In this document: piece after piece, positions 1-6,771 of the stretch
How the letters are laid out: the number at the start of each line of letters is the position of its first letter
Numbering within the stretch: position 1 is the stretch's first letter
The notes under the pieces: model-generated
Told to the model about the DNA's origin: nothing
Database searches by the model: none
The model's input: the letters and a program-made list of their open reading frames with translations, nothing else
Assembly: GCA_947475855.1 (NCBI GenBank)
Contig: CANJPN010000233.1
Coordinates: 1-8,923 of the forward strand
Length of the DNA: 8,923 nucleotides
Direction of reading: 5' to 3'
DNA from: Bradyrhizobiaceae bacterium
GTDB taxonomy: Bacteria; Pseudomonadota; Alphaproteobacteria; Rhizobiales; Hyphomicrobiaceae
Translations under genes and position numbers: made by a program

Positions 1-492
1 CCACATCTGGCGGGAGAATACCTGAAGCAAATCTTCGACGTGGACATGAACCACGTGGCCTATCGCAACAGTCCGCAGGCGATCGGCGACGTTGCCGCCG
101 GCCACATTCCCCTCACCTTTGCGGAGGCCGGCGCATCGTTGGGACTGATCCGGGATGGCGCTTTGCGAGCACTCGCTGTCACGTCAACCACCCGGTTGCC
201 CACGCTCCCCGACGTCCCCCCGTTCGCCGAAGCAGCCGCCCGACCTGACTTCGAGGCCGTCTCTTGGCACATGCTGGTGGCGCCATCTGCCACTCCTCGG
301 GCCATCGTCGACCATCTTCACGCCGAGATGAACCGCATCATGGCAGATCCGGACATGAAGGCCCGGATAACTGGCCATGGCTTGCTCCCTATTGAACCGC
401 CTCCGGTCGACGTCGCGCGCAACTACATAGGCAGTGAGATCGCAAAATGGGGCGCACTGGTGAAGTCATTGGGTCTTGCCGGCTCGATTTGA
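1..492 (+). CDS. Bug/TctC-family tripartite tricarboxylate transporter substrate-binding protein, C-terminal part
   Basis: Only the last 163 residues lie in the window; the reading frame is open from base 1, so the start and signal peptide are upstream. The visible part fits the C-terminal two-thirds of the Bug/TctC family: PHLAGEYLK at the window edge, then a V.YRNSPQAIGDVAAGHI stretch (the family's usual hVPYkGsapAlaDllgGqi), ALRALAVTS followed by RLPTLPDVPPFAEA, then SWHMLVAPSATPRAIVDHLHAEMNRI, and a closing segment ending KWGALVKSLG. Such proteins bind small organic acids in the periplasm, either for a TctAB-type permease or as sensors, and are often found as orphans beside catabolic genes. 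No TctA or TctB gene is visible. The FAD subunit of a molybdenum hydroxylase starts 125 bases downstream on the same strand, which suggests a shared pathway and possibly the same ligand. The family call is secure; the ligand is unknown. Confidence 0.93.
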   Translation, partial: PHLAGEYLKQIFDVDMNHVAYRNSPQAIGDVAAGHIPLTFAEAGASLGLIRDGALRALAVTSTTRLPTLPDVPPFAEAAARPDFEAVSWHMLVAPSATPRAIVDHLHAEMNRIMADPDMKARITGHGLLPIEPPPVDVARNYIGSEIAKWGALVKSLGLAGSI

Positions 493-514
493 GACCGCAG
501 CAACCGCACCGTCA

Positions 515-538
515 CCTGGCCAGGCCCCCTTCGGCCTG
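515..538 (+). other. Palindrome and hairpin between binding-protein and hydroxylase genes
   Basis: Bases 515-524 (CCTGGCCAGG) form a perfect 10-base palindrome. It overlaps a hairpin with arms CAGGCC (521-526) and GGCCTG (533-538) and a 6-base loop. There is no T tract after it, so it is not a classical intrinsic terminator. It lies 22 bases past the stop of the binding-protein gene. It could be a partial terminator, an mRNA 3' end stabiliser or a regulator site; the role is inferred only from position. Confidence 0.35.
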
Positions 539-607
539 AGACAGCACCGCTTGAAATAGTGTTTCACTGGTGCCAGCATCGGCACGGTATCCCCCCAAGC
601 CAATTGC

Positions 608-612
608 AGGAG
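608..612 (+). promoter_or_regulatory. Ribosome binding site fixing the FAD-subunit start
   Basis: AGGAG lies five bases before the GTG at 618. The other in-frame GTG codons (570 and 612) lack a comparable site, and an N-terminus at 618 matches the family's usual beginning. Confidence 0.7.
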
Positions 613-617
613 TGAGC

Positions 618-1487
618 GTGAAAGCTCCGAAGTTCTCCTACGTCCGCGCCGAAAGTGTCGAGCACGCCTGCAAGCTGCTGGCGGAACATGGCGACGAGGC
701 TCGTATTCTCGCGGGCGGTCAAAGCCTGATCCCGACACTGAACATGCGCCTATCCCGACCAGCGCTCCTGATCGATATCAATCGTCTGGAACATCTCGCG
801 GGCGCGATTTTCAATGGCAAGGAAGTCCGCGTCGGCACACTCACACGGCATGCCGACGTGATGCTGTCGCACATGGTCGCGAAATACCTGCCACTCGTTG
901 CGGAGGCGATACCGCATGTGGCGCACGTCGCCGTACGCAATCGCGGCACATTCGGAGGCAGCGTCGCTCTCGCGGACCCGGCCGCCGAGATGCCCGCCTG
1001 TCTCCTTGCGCTGGGCGGCCGTCTGGTCCTCCAGAGTGTGCGCGGCACTCGCGAAGTCGCCGCCGAGGATTATTTCCACGGCCTCTACCAGACCGCGCGC
1101 GCCCCCGACGAGATGCTGATCGAAGCGCTGATACCGCCGCAGACCAGCGACGAGCGTTCGTCGTTCAAGGAACTGTCGCGCCGACACGGAGACTTCGCGG
1201 TCGCGGGCGTGGCCGCCCGTGCCCGTGTAAAAAGCGGCACGATCAGCAACGTCAGGCTCGTGTACTTCGGCAGCGAGGTGAAACCCACCCTTGCAAAAAC
1301 GGCGATGGCAGCCGCCGAAGGCAAGATCTGGAACGACGCGACGGCCGAGGCCGTCAGTACCGCGCTCGCCAGCGACCTCGACCCGATGGACAACCTCCTT
1401 GGCAAGCCCGCCACCAAGTTGCATTGGCAGCGTGTACTCACGCAGCGTGCACTAGACGACATCACGAGCAAAGCGAAGGCCGCATGA
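618..1487 (+). CDS. Molybdenum hydroxylase FAD-binding medium subunit (CoxM/XdhB-like)
   Basis: This 289-residue protein is the FAD-binding subunit of a three-part xanthine-oxidase-family enzyme. It would pass electrons from the [2Fe-2S] clusters of the small subunit to the final acceptor, in the cytoplasm. Its length is normal for the family. The first FAD signature, AGGQS, is at about residues 32-36 and continues as LIPTLNMRL. The second, TFGGSVALADPAAE, is at about 111-124 after RNRG; many relatives have His where this protein has Leu in the AHAD part. A CO-dehydrogenase-type C-terminal domain follows. I chose the GTG at 618 because of the AGGAG just upstream and because the protein then opens as KAPKFSYVRAESVEHACKLL, the usual family start. 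An upstream in-frame GTG at 570 would add 16 atypical residues. The stop overlaps the next gene's start (ATGA), implying translational coupling. Confidence 0.95.
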   Translation: MKAPKFSYVRAESVEHACKLLAEHGDEARILAGGQSLIPTLNMRLSRPALLIDINRLEHLAGAIFNGKEVRVGTLTRHADVMLSHMVAKYLPLVAEAIPHVAHVAVRNRGTFGGSVALADPAAEMPACLLALGGRLVLQSVRGTREVAAEDYFHGLYQTARAPDEMLIEALIPPQTSDERSSFKELSRRHGDFAVAGVAARARVKSGTISNVRLVYFGSEVKPTLAKTAMAAAEGKIWNDATAEAVSTALASDLDPMDNLLGKPATKLHWQRVLTQRALDDITSKAKAA

Positions 1488-2002
1488 AAACCGAGGAGAC
1501 TCAAGAGATCACGTGCAAGGTCAACGGGGAGCGCATTACACGCCTCGTGCCGGTTCGCCAGCACCTCGTCGACTTCCTGCGCATGGATCTGCAGCTGACC
1601 GGGAGCCACATCGGCTGCGAGCACGGCGTCTGCGGGGCATGCTCTGTCCGCGTCGACGGCAAGGTCGTCCGCGGCTGCCTGATGCTGGCGGTACAGGCCG
1701 ATGGTCAGAACATCGTCACCATCGAAGGCCTTACCGACAGCGGCGAGGTCGCCGACCTGCAGGCCGAGTTCGTCGAGCGCAACGCTCTGCAATGCGGCTA
1801 CTGCACACCAGGACAACTCATGACCGCCGCCGAACTGCTTGCAGAAGGAGAAATCTCCACGCGCGAGGAAATCCGCACGTTCATGTCCGGCAATTACTGC
1901 CGCTGCACCGGCTATCACGCGATCGTCGACGCGATCGAGACTACGATGAAGAGGCGGGAAGAAGCCTCTCGCGCACCCCGCCCCGCCAAAGGCAAGGCGT
2001 AG
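1484..2002 (+). CDS. Molybdenum hydroxylase [2Fe-2S] small subunit (CoxS-like)
   Basis: This 172-residue protein carries two [2Fe-2S] clusters that relay electrons from the molybdenum centre to FAD. All eight cysteine ligands are visible: the plant-ferredoxin-type cluster at C45, C50, C53 and C65 (GCEHGVCGAC and then RGCLMLAVQADG), and the second cluster at C104, C107, C139 and C141 (QCGYCTPGQL and GNYCRCTGYHAIVDAI). The Gln before C104, the usual contact to the molybdopterin cofactor, is present. The ATG at 1484 overlaps the stop of the medium-subunit gene by four bases and has GAAGG four bases upstream. Length and motif order are standard for this family. The C-terminal tail after residue 156 is basic (KRREE, then PRPAKGKA) and probably disordered. 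I am sure of the family; the physiological substrate depends on the large subunit. Confidence 0.97.
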   Translation: MKTEETQEITCKVNGERITRLVPVRQHLVDFLRMDLQLTGSHIGCEHGVCGACSVRVDGKVVRGCLMLAVQADGQNIVTIEGLTDSGEVADLQAEFVERNALQCGYCTPGQLMTAAELLAEGEISTREEIRTFMSGNYCRCTGYHAIVDAIETTMKRREEASRAPRPAKGKA

Positions 2003-2005
2003 GCT

Positions 2006-2034
2006 GGGTTACCTCGGTGCAACCGAGCTGACCC
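2006..2034 (+). other. Intercistronic hairpin between small and large subunit genes
   Basis: The 60-base gap contains a perfect 6-base stem, CTCGGT (2013-2018) with ACCGAG (2022-2027), closing a 3-base loop. A second stem, GGGT (2006-2009) with ACCC (2031-2034), can stack below it across a symmetric 3x3 internal loop. There is no T tract, so full termination is unlikely. A role in mRNA processing or in setting subunit ratios is inference. Confidence 0.4.
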
Positions 2035-2062
2035 TGCGGTTCCAACATCGTAGGACCATCCC

Positions 2063-4462
2063 ATGACCGGCACTGTCACCCCAAAAGCCAGGCTCACGCC
2101 GCACGACCGCCCGCACTCCTACGTCGGCCGCAGTTTGTCGCGAGCAGGCGCCAAACGCGCCGTTGCCGGCAAAGGCCGCTACACGGACGACATTACACTG
2201 CCGCGCATGCTGCATGCCGCATTCGTCCGCAGCCCCTGGGCGCATGCGCGGATCAAGGGCATCGATATCGCTGCTGCTCGGAAGGCGCCAGGCGTGCGCG
2301 TGGTCATGACCGGCGCTGAGGTTGCCAAGCTTTGCACCGGCCCCTGGGTCGGCACGCTGACGTGCTTCCCCACGATGAAATCCGCGCCGCAATTCCCCCT
2401 CGCCGTCGAGCGTGCCTGCTGGCACGGCGAACCCGTCGTGATGGTGATCGCCGACACGCGAGCACTTGCCGAGGACGCCGCCGAGCTCGTCGAGATCATC
2501 TACGAAGAACTCCCCGTCACCGTCGACAAGACCACAGCGCTGGGCCCAGGCGCAGTCGTTCTCCATCCCGAACTCGGCGATAACCTCGCGTTCGAAAAGA
2601 CGATCGACATAGGGAATGTCGACCAAGCCTTCGAGAGCGCCGACCTCATCGTCGAGGAAACCTACGACTTCGCTCGCCATACCGCGGTCAGCCTGGAACC
2701 CCGCGTGCTCCTCGCCGACTGGGACGCCGCGTCGGAGCGGCTGCAGATCTGGACGTCGAGCCAGACGCCGCACATGATCCAGCACGTGATCGCCAACACC
2801 CTCGGTATTCCCGATCACAACGTGCGTGTGGTGGCACCCGATGTCGGGGGCTCGTTCGGCCTCAAGATCCATACCTACGGCGACGAGATCGCCACCGCGT
2901 TAGCCGCCAAGGTGCTGGGACGCCCTGTCAAATTCGTGGCTGACCGCCTGGAGAGCTTCGGTTCGGATATCCATGCGCGCGAGAACCTCATAAAGGCGCG
3001 GATGGCGTTCACGAAGGCAGGCGACATCACAGCAGTCGACTTCGACGTGGTCGCAGGCGCCGGCGCTTACTCCCAATACCCGCGCACGTCCGTGTTCGAG
3101 GCAAACCAGATACTCAACATCACCGCCGGTCCCTACAAGCACAAGCATTACCGCGCCAAGGCGACCGTCGTGTACCTCAACAAAGTCCCCTCCTCGCAAT
3201 ATCGCGCTGTCGGCCACCCCATCGGCATCACCGTCGGCGAGAGCCTGCTCGACCTCGCAGCGACGAAGCTCGGCATCGACCCTCTCGAAATCCGCCGGCG
3301 CAATGCATTCCCAGATGCCGCCTTCCCGACCAAGACTGCATCGGGCGTCAAACTTGCCGACATGAGCTTCACCCGTTGCTTCGACGTGCTCGAGAAGAGC
3401 ATAGGCTATCGCGCGCTTCGCGCCGATCAGGCCGCGCTACGCAAACAGGGCGTCTATCGCGGCATCGGTCTTGCCGCTTTCATCAAGGGCACCGCACCCG
3501 GGCCGAACGGCTACTACGGCGTCGGCGGCGCACCGATCTCCGCGCAGGACGCCTGCACCATCAAGCTCGAGCCGAACGGAGGCATCATCTGCGCGGTCGG
3601 CGTCACCGATCAAGGACAAGGCGTCAACGACGTCATGCAGCAAATCGCGGCGTCCGCGCTCGGCGTCGAGATGGCAGCGATCCGCATCATTTCCGGTGAT
3701 ACCGACGCCACGCCCTATGGCGGCGGCACCTACGCCTCTCGCGCAACGGCCATCGGTGGCGAAGCAGTCCACCAAGCCGCCCGCGCCCTGCGCGCCGAGG
3801 TCCTGGAACTGGCCGGTGTGCTCCTCCAGGCAAAGCCCGAGACTCTCGACCTGATCTCCGGCAAGATCGTCGACGCCGCGACTGGCATGGAACGCCTCCC
3901 GTTGCGCGAAATCGGCCGCATCGCCCATTTCCAGGTCGGACAGTTCCCCAACACGGTCCACCCCCAGCTCAGCCACACCCGCCGCTTCCGGCTGCTCGAC
4001 GACCTCTACATTTTCACGAACGGAATCCAGGCCGCCCACGTCGAAGTCGACATGGAGACGGGCTTCATCAAGCACCTCAAACACTGGGTCGTCGAGGACT
4101 GCGGCCGCGTGATCAACCCCCAGTTGGCCGACGAGCAGGTGCGGGGCGGCTGCGTCCAGGGCCTCGGCGGCGCGCTGTACGAGCACTGCGTCTACGACGA
4201 GAACGGACAGCTCATCAACGGTACGATGGCCGACTATCTCACGCCGATGTCGACCGAAATGCCCGATATCGTCGTCGAGCACGTCGTCACGCCGACCAGC
4301 GCATCGGAACTCGGCGCCAAAGGCGTCGGCGAATCCGGCACCGGCGCTGCGCCGGCCGCGCTGATGAACGCCGTCAACGATGCGCTGCTGCCGTTCGAGG
4401 CGCGCGTCACCGCCCAACCGATCACACCCGAAAGCATCCTGATCGCTCTGGGGAGGGTGTGA
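2063..4462 (+). CDS. Xanthine-dehydrogenase-family molybdopterin-binding large subunit (not a canonical CoxL)
   Basis: This 799-residue protein is the catalytic subunit, which holds the molybdopterin cytosine dinucleotide cofactor and hydroxylates the substrate with water-derived oxygen. Visible landmarks in order: N-terminal hammerhead domain (GKGRYTDDITLPRMLHAAFVRSP, about 37-59); DVGGSFGLK at 260-268 (family DVGGGFGxK); an active-site loop QYRAVGHPIG at 379-388; GQG at 518-520; YGGGTYASRATAIGG at 552-566; VVEDCGRVINPQ at 676-687; and GAKGVGESGTG at 751-761, whose Glu757 is the predicted general base. The loop at 379 does not match the AYxCSFR of true CO dehydrogenase, which needs a copper-binding Cys, nor the AYRGAGR of form II enzymes. 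It is therefore an uncharacterised hydroxylase, probably for an aromatic, N-heterocyclic or aldehyde substrate. The ATG at 2063 has TAGGA seven bases upstream. No XdhC/CoxF-type maturation gene is in view. Its stop lies three bases from that of the convergent Nudix gene. Confidence 0.95.
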   Translation: MTGTVTPKARLTPHDRPHSYVGRSLSRAGAKRAVAGKGRYTDDITLPRMLHAAFVRSPWAHARIKGIDIAAARKAPGVRVVMTGAEVAKLCTGPWVGTLTCFPTMKSAPQFPLAVERACWHGEPVVMVIADTRALAEDAAELVEIIYEELPVTVDKTTALGPGAVVLHPELGDNLAFEKTIDIGNVDQAFESADLIVEETYDFARHTAVSLEPRVLLADWDAASERLQIWTSSQTPHMIQHVIANTLGIPDHNVRVVAPDVGGSFGLKIHTYGDEIATALAAKVLGRPVKFVADRLESFGSDIHARENLIKARMAFTKAGDITAVDFDVVAGAGAYSQYPRTSVFEANQILNITAGPYKHKHYRAKATVVYLNKVPSSQYRAVGHPIGITVGESLLDLAATKLGIDPLEIRRRNAFPDAAFPTKTASGVKLADMSFTRCFDVLEKSIGYRALRADQAALRKQGVYRGIGLAAFIKGTAPGPNGYYGVGGAPISAQDACTIKLEPNGGIICAVGVTDQGQGVNDVMQQIAASALGVEMAAIRIISGDTDATPYGGGTYASRATAIGGEAVHQAARALRAEVLELAGVLLQAKPETLDLISGKIVDAATGMERLPLREIGRIAHFQVGQFPNTVHPQLSHTRRFRLLDDLYIFTNGIQAAHVEVDMETGFIKHLKHWVVEDCGRVINPQLADEQVRGGCVQGLGGALYEHCVYDENGQLINGTMADYLTPMSTEMPDIVVEHVVTPTSASELGAKGVGESGTGAAPAALMNAVNDALLPFEARVTAQPITPESILIALGRV

Positions 4463-4465
4463 GCC

Positions 4466-4891
4466 TCAGCCCTTCGCACGCCAATCCGCGGCGATCTTGA
4501 GGATAAGCTCAGCCAACTCTGGCTCGACGACGGACTCAGCGGCTTTCGTCGGCGTGAGCCATTTGCGCTCGCGTTCATCGCGTTCCGGCCAGTCATCCAG
4601 CTCTTCGTGCACCTCGAGCAGGAACACCTTCACCCTTACGGGCACCGAACCATTGGCCCGGCGTTTGTCGTAGGTGTAACTTCCGACCGGGTTCTTGCCG
4701 ATCTTCCCGCGAATGCCAGCTTCTTCACGCGCTTCTTCGGCAGCGGCCTTGTGATCCTTTACGCCGGGCCATGGCCATCCCTTGGGAATGACCAACCTCC
4801 GCGTCTCCCGCGACGTCACGAGAAGCACTCGCAAGGCGCCGTTCCTATCGGTTTTGACGGGAAGCGCCCCGACCTGCTTTTTCCAATCCAT
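4466..4891 (-). CDS. Nudix hydrolase, DIPP/NUDT3-like variant
   Basis: A 141-residue single-domain Nudix protein. The Nudix box spans residues 38-60, from PKGWPWPGVKDHKAAA to EEAREEAGI. The catalytic glutamates E53, E56 and E57 and the closing G59 are present. Two consensus positions differ: V44 replaces the first Glu and E52 replaces Arg. The PKGWP..G.KDH.AAA pattern resembles a subgroup close to eukaryotic diphosphoinositol polyphosphate phosphohydrolases (NUDT3 type), whose members cleave inositol pyrophosphates, dinucleoside polyphosphates or polyphosphate; the substrate here is unproven. An in-frame TGA two codons upstream rules out an earlier start, and the ribosome site is weak (GAGCCG). 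It begins 11 bases after the phosphate transporter stop, so it is probably the last gene of that operon. It converges on the molybdenum hydroxylase large-subunit gene with a 3-base gap. Confidence 0.92.
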   Translation of the reverse strand: MDWKKQVGALPVKTDRNGALRVLLVTSRETRRLVIPKGWPWPGVKDHKAAAEEAREEAGIRGKIGKNPVGSYTYDKRRANGSVPVRVKVFLLEVHEELDDWPERDERERKWLTPTKAAESVVEPELAELILKIAADWRAKG

Positions 4892-4902
4892 CGGTCAGCG
4901 GC

Positions 4903-5892
4903 TCACAACCGGTTGGCGAACAGCGCCGCGACATAAGCAAGAGCCGCGCAGCAGGGGAACGTAGCACACCAAGCCAACAGAATGCGCTTCAACACACCCA
5001 ACTTGACTTCCGTCAATCGCCGAGCCGCCCCAACTCCGACGATCGCCGAGGTGATCGTATGCGTTGTCGAAAGCGGAATACCGAACCAAGAAGCCCCGAA
5101 TATGGTCAGGGAAGCCGACGTGGACGCCGCAAAGCCTTGCCACGATTTGATCCGCGCCATTTTGAGGCCGACTGTCTCAATGATGCGCCAGCCGCCGAAG
5201 CTCGTGCCCAGTCCCATTGTCAACGCACAAACAAGCATCACCCAGAACGGGATCTCGAAAGCTTTGGTTGCGCCGCCTGCGAGCATCGTCATCGCAAATA
5301 CACCCATGAACTTCTGGCCGTCGTTGAGCCCATGGTTGAACGCCATCGCCGCCGCTGAGACGATCTGCAAGCGGTCGAACGTACGCTTTGCCCGCGTCGG
5401 ACGCATATGGCCACCGATCCGGATGATGATCATCCCGAGTATCCACGAACCAAGCGCTCCCAGAACGAGTGAGCACACGAGGCCGATGCCTACCTTCGTC
5501 CATCCGTCCAGAAGCAGCGCATCCCAGCCGCCGCCCGCTAAGCCAGCGCCAGCAAGCCCCGCCAGCAGCGCATGCGATTTACTGACGGGAATCCCAACCT
5601 TCGCCGCCAAAGTGCCCCACGCCACGATTGCGATCATCGTCGACGTGATGGTCGCCAGCGTCAAAACCGAAGGCACGACGATGCCTTTTCCGACCGTCGC
5701 GGCCACGGCAGTTCCGGCCATCGCGCCAATCGTATTCAGAACGACAGCCATCACGATCGCGGCCCGCGGCGACATCACACCTGTCGAGACCACGGTTGCA
5801 ATGGCGTTAGGCGCGTCCGTCCAGCCGTTGACGAACTCGGCTGCCAGCACCATGAAAAGTGCGATGGCCAGTGCCGGCGTTAGCCACTCCAT
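4903..5892 (-). CDS. PiT-family inorganic phosphate transporter
   Basis: This 329-residue, very hydrophobic membrane protein fits the short bacterial PiT family, which imports phosphate (usually as a metal-phosphate complex) with protons or cations. The two inverted-repeat signatures are visible: NGWTDAPNAIATVVSTGV at about 22-39 and FNHGLNDGQKFMGV at about 185-198. Other landmarks are GIPVSKSHALLAGLAGAG (about 100-117), FGGWRIIETVG (about 232-242) and GIPLSTTHTITSAIVGVGAARR (about 271-292). Roughly eight to ten hydrophobic spans can be counted. I chose the ATG at 5892 because AAGGAGG lies four bases upstream and the start overlaps the DUF47 stop by one base (TGATG). A longer in-frame reading from 5934 would add 14 polar residues overlapping the DUF47 gene and is unlikely. 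The DUF47-PiT pairing is a common low-affinity phosphate uptake arrangement. Confidence 0.95.
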   Translation of the reverse strand: MEWLTPALAIALFMVLAAEFVNGWTDAPNAIATVVSTGVMSPRAAIVMAVVLNTIGAMAGTAVAATVGKGIVVPSVLTLATITSTMIAIVAWGTLAAKVGIPVSKSHALLAGLAGAGLAGGGWDALLLDGWTKVGIGLVCSLVLGALGSWILGMIIIRIGGHMRPTRAKRTFDRLQIVSAAAMAFNHGLNDGQKFMGVFAMTMLAGGATKAFEIPFWVMLVCALTMGLGTSFGGWRIIETVGLKMARIKSWQGFAASTSASLTIFGASWFGIPLSTTHTITSAIVGVGAARRLTEVKLGVLKRILLAWCATFPCCAALAYVAALFANRL

Positions 5893-6551
5893 CAGGCCTC
5901 CTTGCGGGCGAGCGACAAGATCAGCCGGGCGCAATGGTTGGCGTCGTCGGTCACCTGCTCGAGCAACTGGTACAGCTTCTGCCAGGCGAGGAACTCAAGA
6001 TGATTTGCTTGCGCCGGGCTGTACTCGGCGACAAGACGGCGTTCGGCTTGCGCGACGATCTTGTCCGCATCGGATTCGGAAGCATCAATCGCGTTGGCGC
6101 CTTCGCGTACTTTCGCCAATTGCAGCCTCGGCTCTGAAAACATCGCGGCCAACCCTTGAACCGCGTTGATCATCTTCTCTCCGATCTCGATCAGCTCGCG
6201 AGCGTCCGGTTTCAGCTGATCGATCTGCGCGTGATAGATATCGAGGTGGATCGCAACCTTTCGCATACCGTCGATGACGTTATCGAGTTCGTCGGTCAGT
6301 TCCATCGAGTCGGGAATGTCGAAGCGCAGGATGAACGCATCATCGAGCAACTCGTGGATATCGTCGACGATCCGGTCGGCCTTGTGCTCGAAATCGACGA
6401 TTGCCTGGAGATCCCGCCCCCCGGTCTTCTTGAAGTGCGCCGCGCACTCGACTGCAACGCCCGCGAGCTGCTGCAGCAGCTCGGCAAAGCGCGCATTGTT
6501 CTTCGAGGGACCGAAGAAACTGGTCACGGCATCCCAAATCGTGCGTCGCAT
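5892..6551 (-). CDS. DUF47 (PhoU-like) protein, PiT accessory regulator
   Basis: This 219-residue, largely helical protein belongs to the DUF47/PhoU-like family (TIGR00153 type). These are cytosolic helical-bundle proteins that bind metals and are encoded next to PiT transporters, whose activity they are thought to control. PhoU-like repeats are visible: FEHKADRIVDDIHELLDD (about 54-71) leading into FILRFDIPD and ELTDELDNVIDGMRK, then DASESDADKIVAQAERRL, and a final LLEQVTDDANHCARLILSL. Length is normal. The frame stays open upstream to 6788, but that part is low-complexity Arg/Gly-rich sequence unlike the family. The ATG at 6551 gives the typical short start (MRRTIWDAVTSFFGPS) and has GAGG four bases upstream. 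The stop overlaps the PiT start by one base, so the two are translationally coupled. It is the first gene of a three-gene minus-strand operon. Confidence 0.94.
   Translation of the reverse strand: MRRTIWDAVTSFFGPSKNNARFAELLQQLAGVAVECAAHFKKTGGRDLQAIVDFEHKADRIVDDIHELLDDAFILRFDIPDSMELTDELDNVIDGMRKVAIHLDIYHAQIDQLKPDARELIEIGEKMINAVQGLAAMFSEPRLQLAKVREGANAIDASESDADKIVAQAERRLVAEYSPAQANHLEFLAWQKLYQLLEQVTDDANHCARLILSLARKEA
5897..5903 (-). promoter_or_regulatory. Strong ribosome binding site for the PiT gene
   Basis: AAGGAGG on the minus strand, four bases before the ATG at 5892 and inside the last codons of the DUF47 gene. It decides the PiT start and supports reinitiation after the DUF47 stop. Confidence 0.75.
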
Positions 6552-6771
6552 GAAGCCTCGGCGAAACCGCTTAAGACGATGGCGTTCGGGTGTACGGCCG
6601 ACGAGGGCCGCCTGCTCTCCACTGCGCCCATGGCACCATTCACGCCCCCCTGCAACCCGACCCTCCGGACTTATCCCCCACCTGCGACAATCGACGCCCA
6701 GCCTCCCCCTCTGGCAATGCTCCGGTCCGAAGCGCAAAATGGCTGGTGAACCGCCGACAAGGGAAACGCCC
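6552..6771 (+). promoter_or_regulatory. Divergent intergenic region between the DUF47-PiT operon and the LLM monooxygenase
   Basis: These 220 bases should hold the promoters of both divergent units. I see no confident -35/-10 pair and no tandem CTGTCAT-like Pho box on either strand. A small inverted repeat, CGGCC (6595-6599) with GGCCG (6606-6610), lies about 45 bases upstream of the DUF47 start. The monooxygenase ribosome site AAGGGA (6759-6764) is seven bases before its ATG. An in-frame ATG at 6739 exists but lacks a ribosome site. Confidence 0.45.

Noticed and set aside
521..538. Intrinsic terminator after the binding-protein gene
   Set aside because: The stem is good but no T-rich run follows, so a rho-independent terminator cannot be claimed.
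3437..4417. Minus-strand open frame of 326 codons
   Set aside because: It lies wholly antisense to the well-supported large-subunit gene; its Asp/Val/Leu-rich text is typical of a shadow frame in GC-rich DNA.
618..4462. Annotation of the M-S-L operon as aerobic carbon monoxide dehydrogenase (coxMSL)
   Set aside because: Gene order fits, but the large subunit lacks the AYxCSFR loop with the copper-binding Cys and also lacks AYRGAGR, so a CO dehydrogenase label is not supported.
4982..6169. Plus-strand open frame of 395 codons
   Set aside because: It is antisense to the PiT and DUF47 genes, and its Pro/Ala/Thr-rich composition shows no domain.
6274..6771. N-terminal extension of the monooxygenase frame
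   Set aside because: It is antisense to the DUF47 gene and its upstream leader, low in complexity, and the ribosome site and family N-terminus point to 6772.
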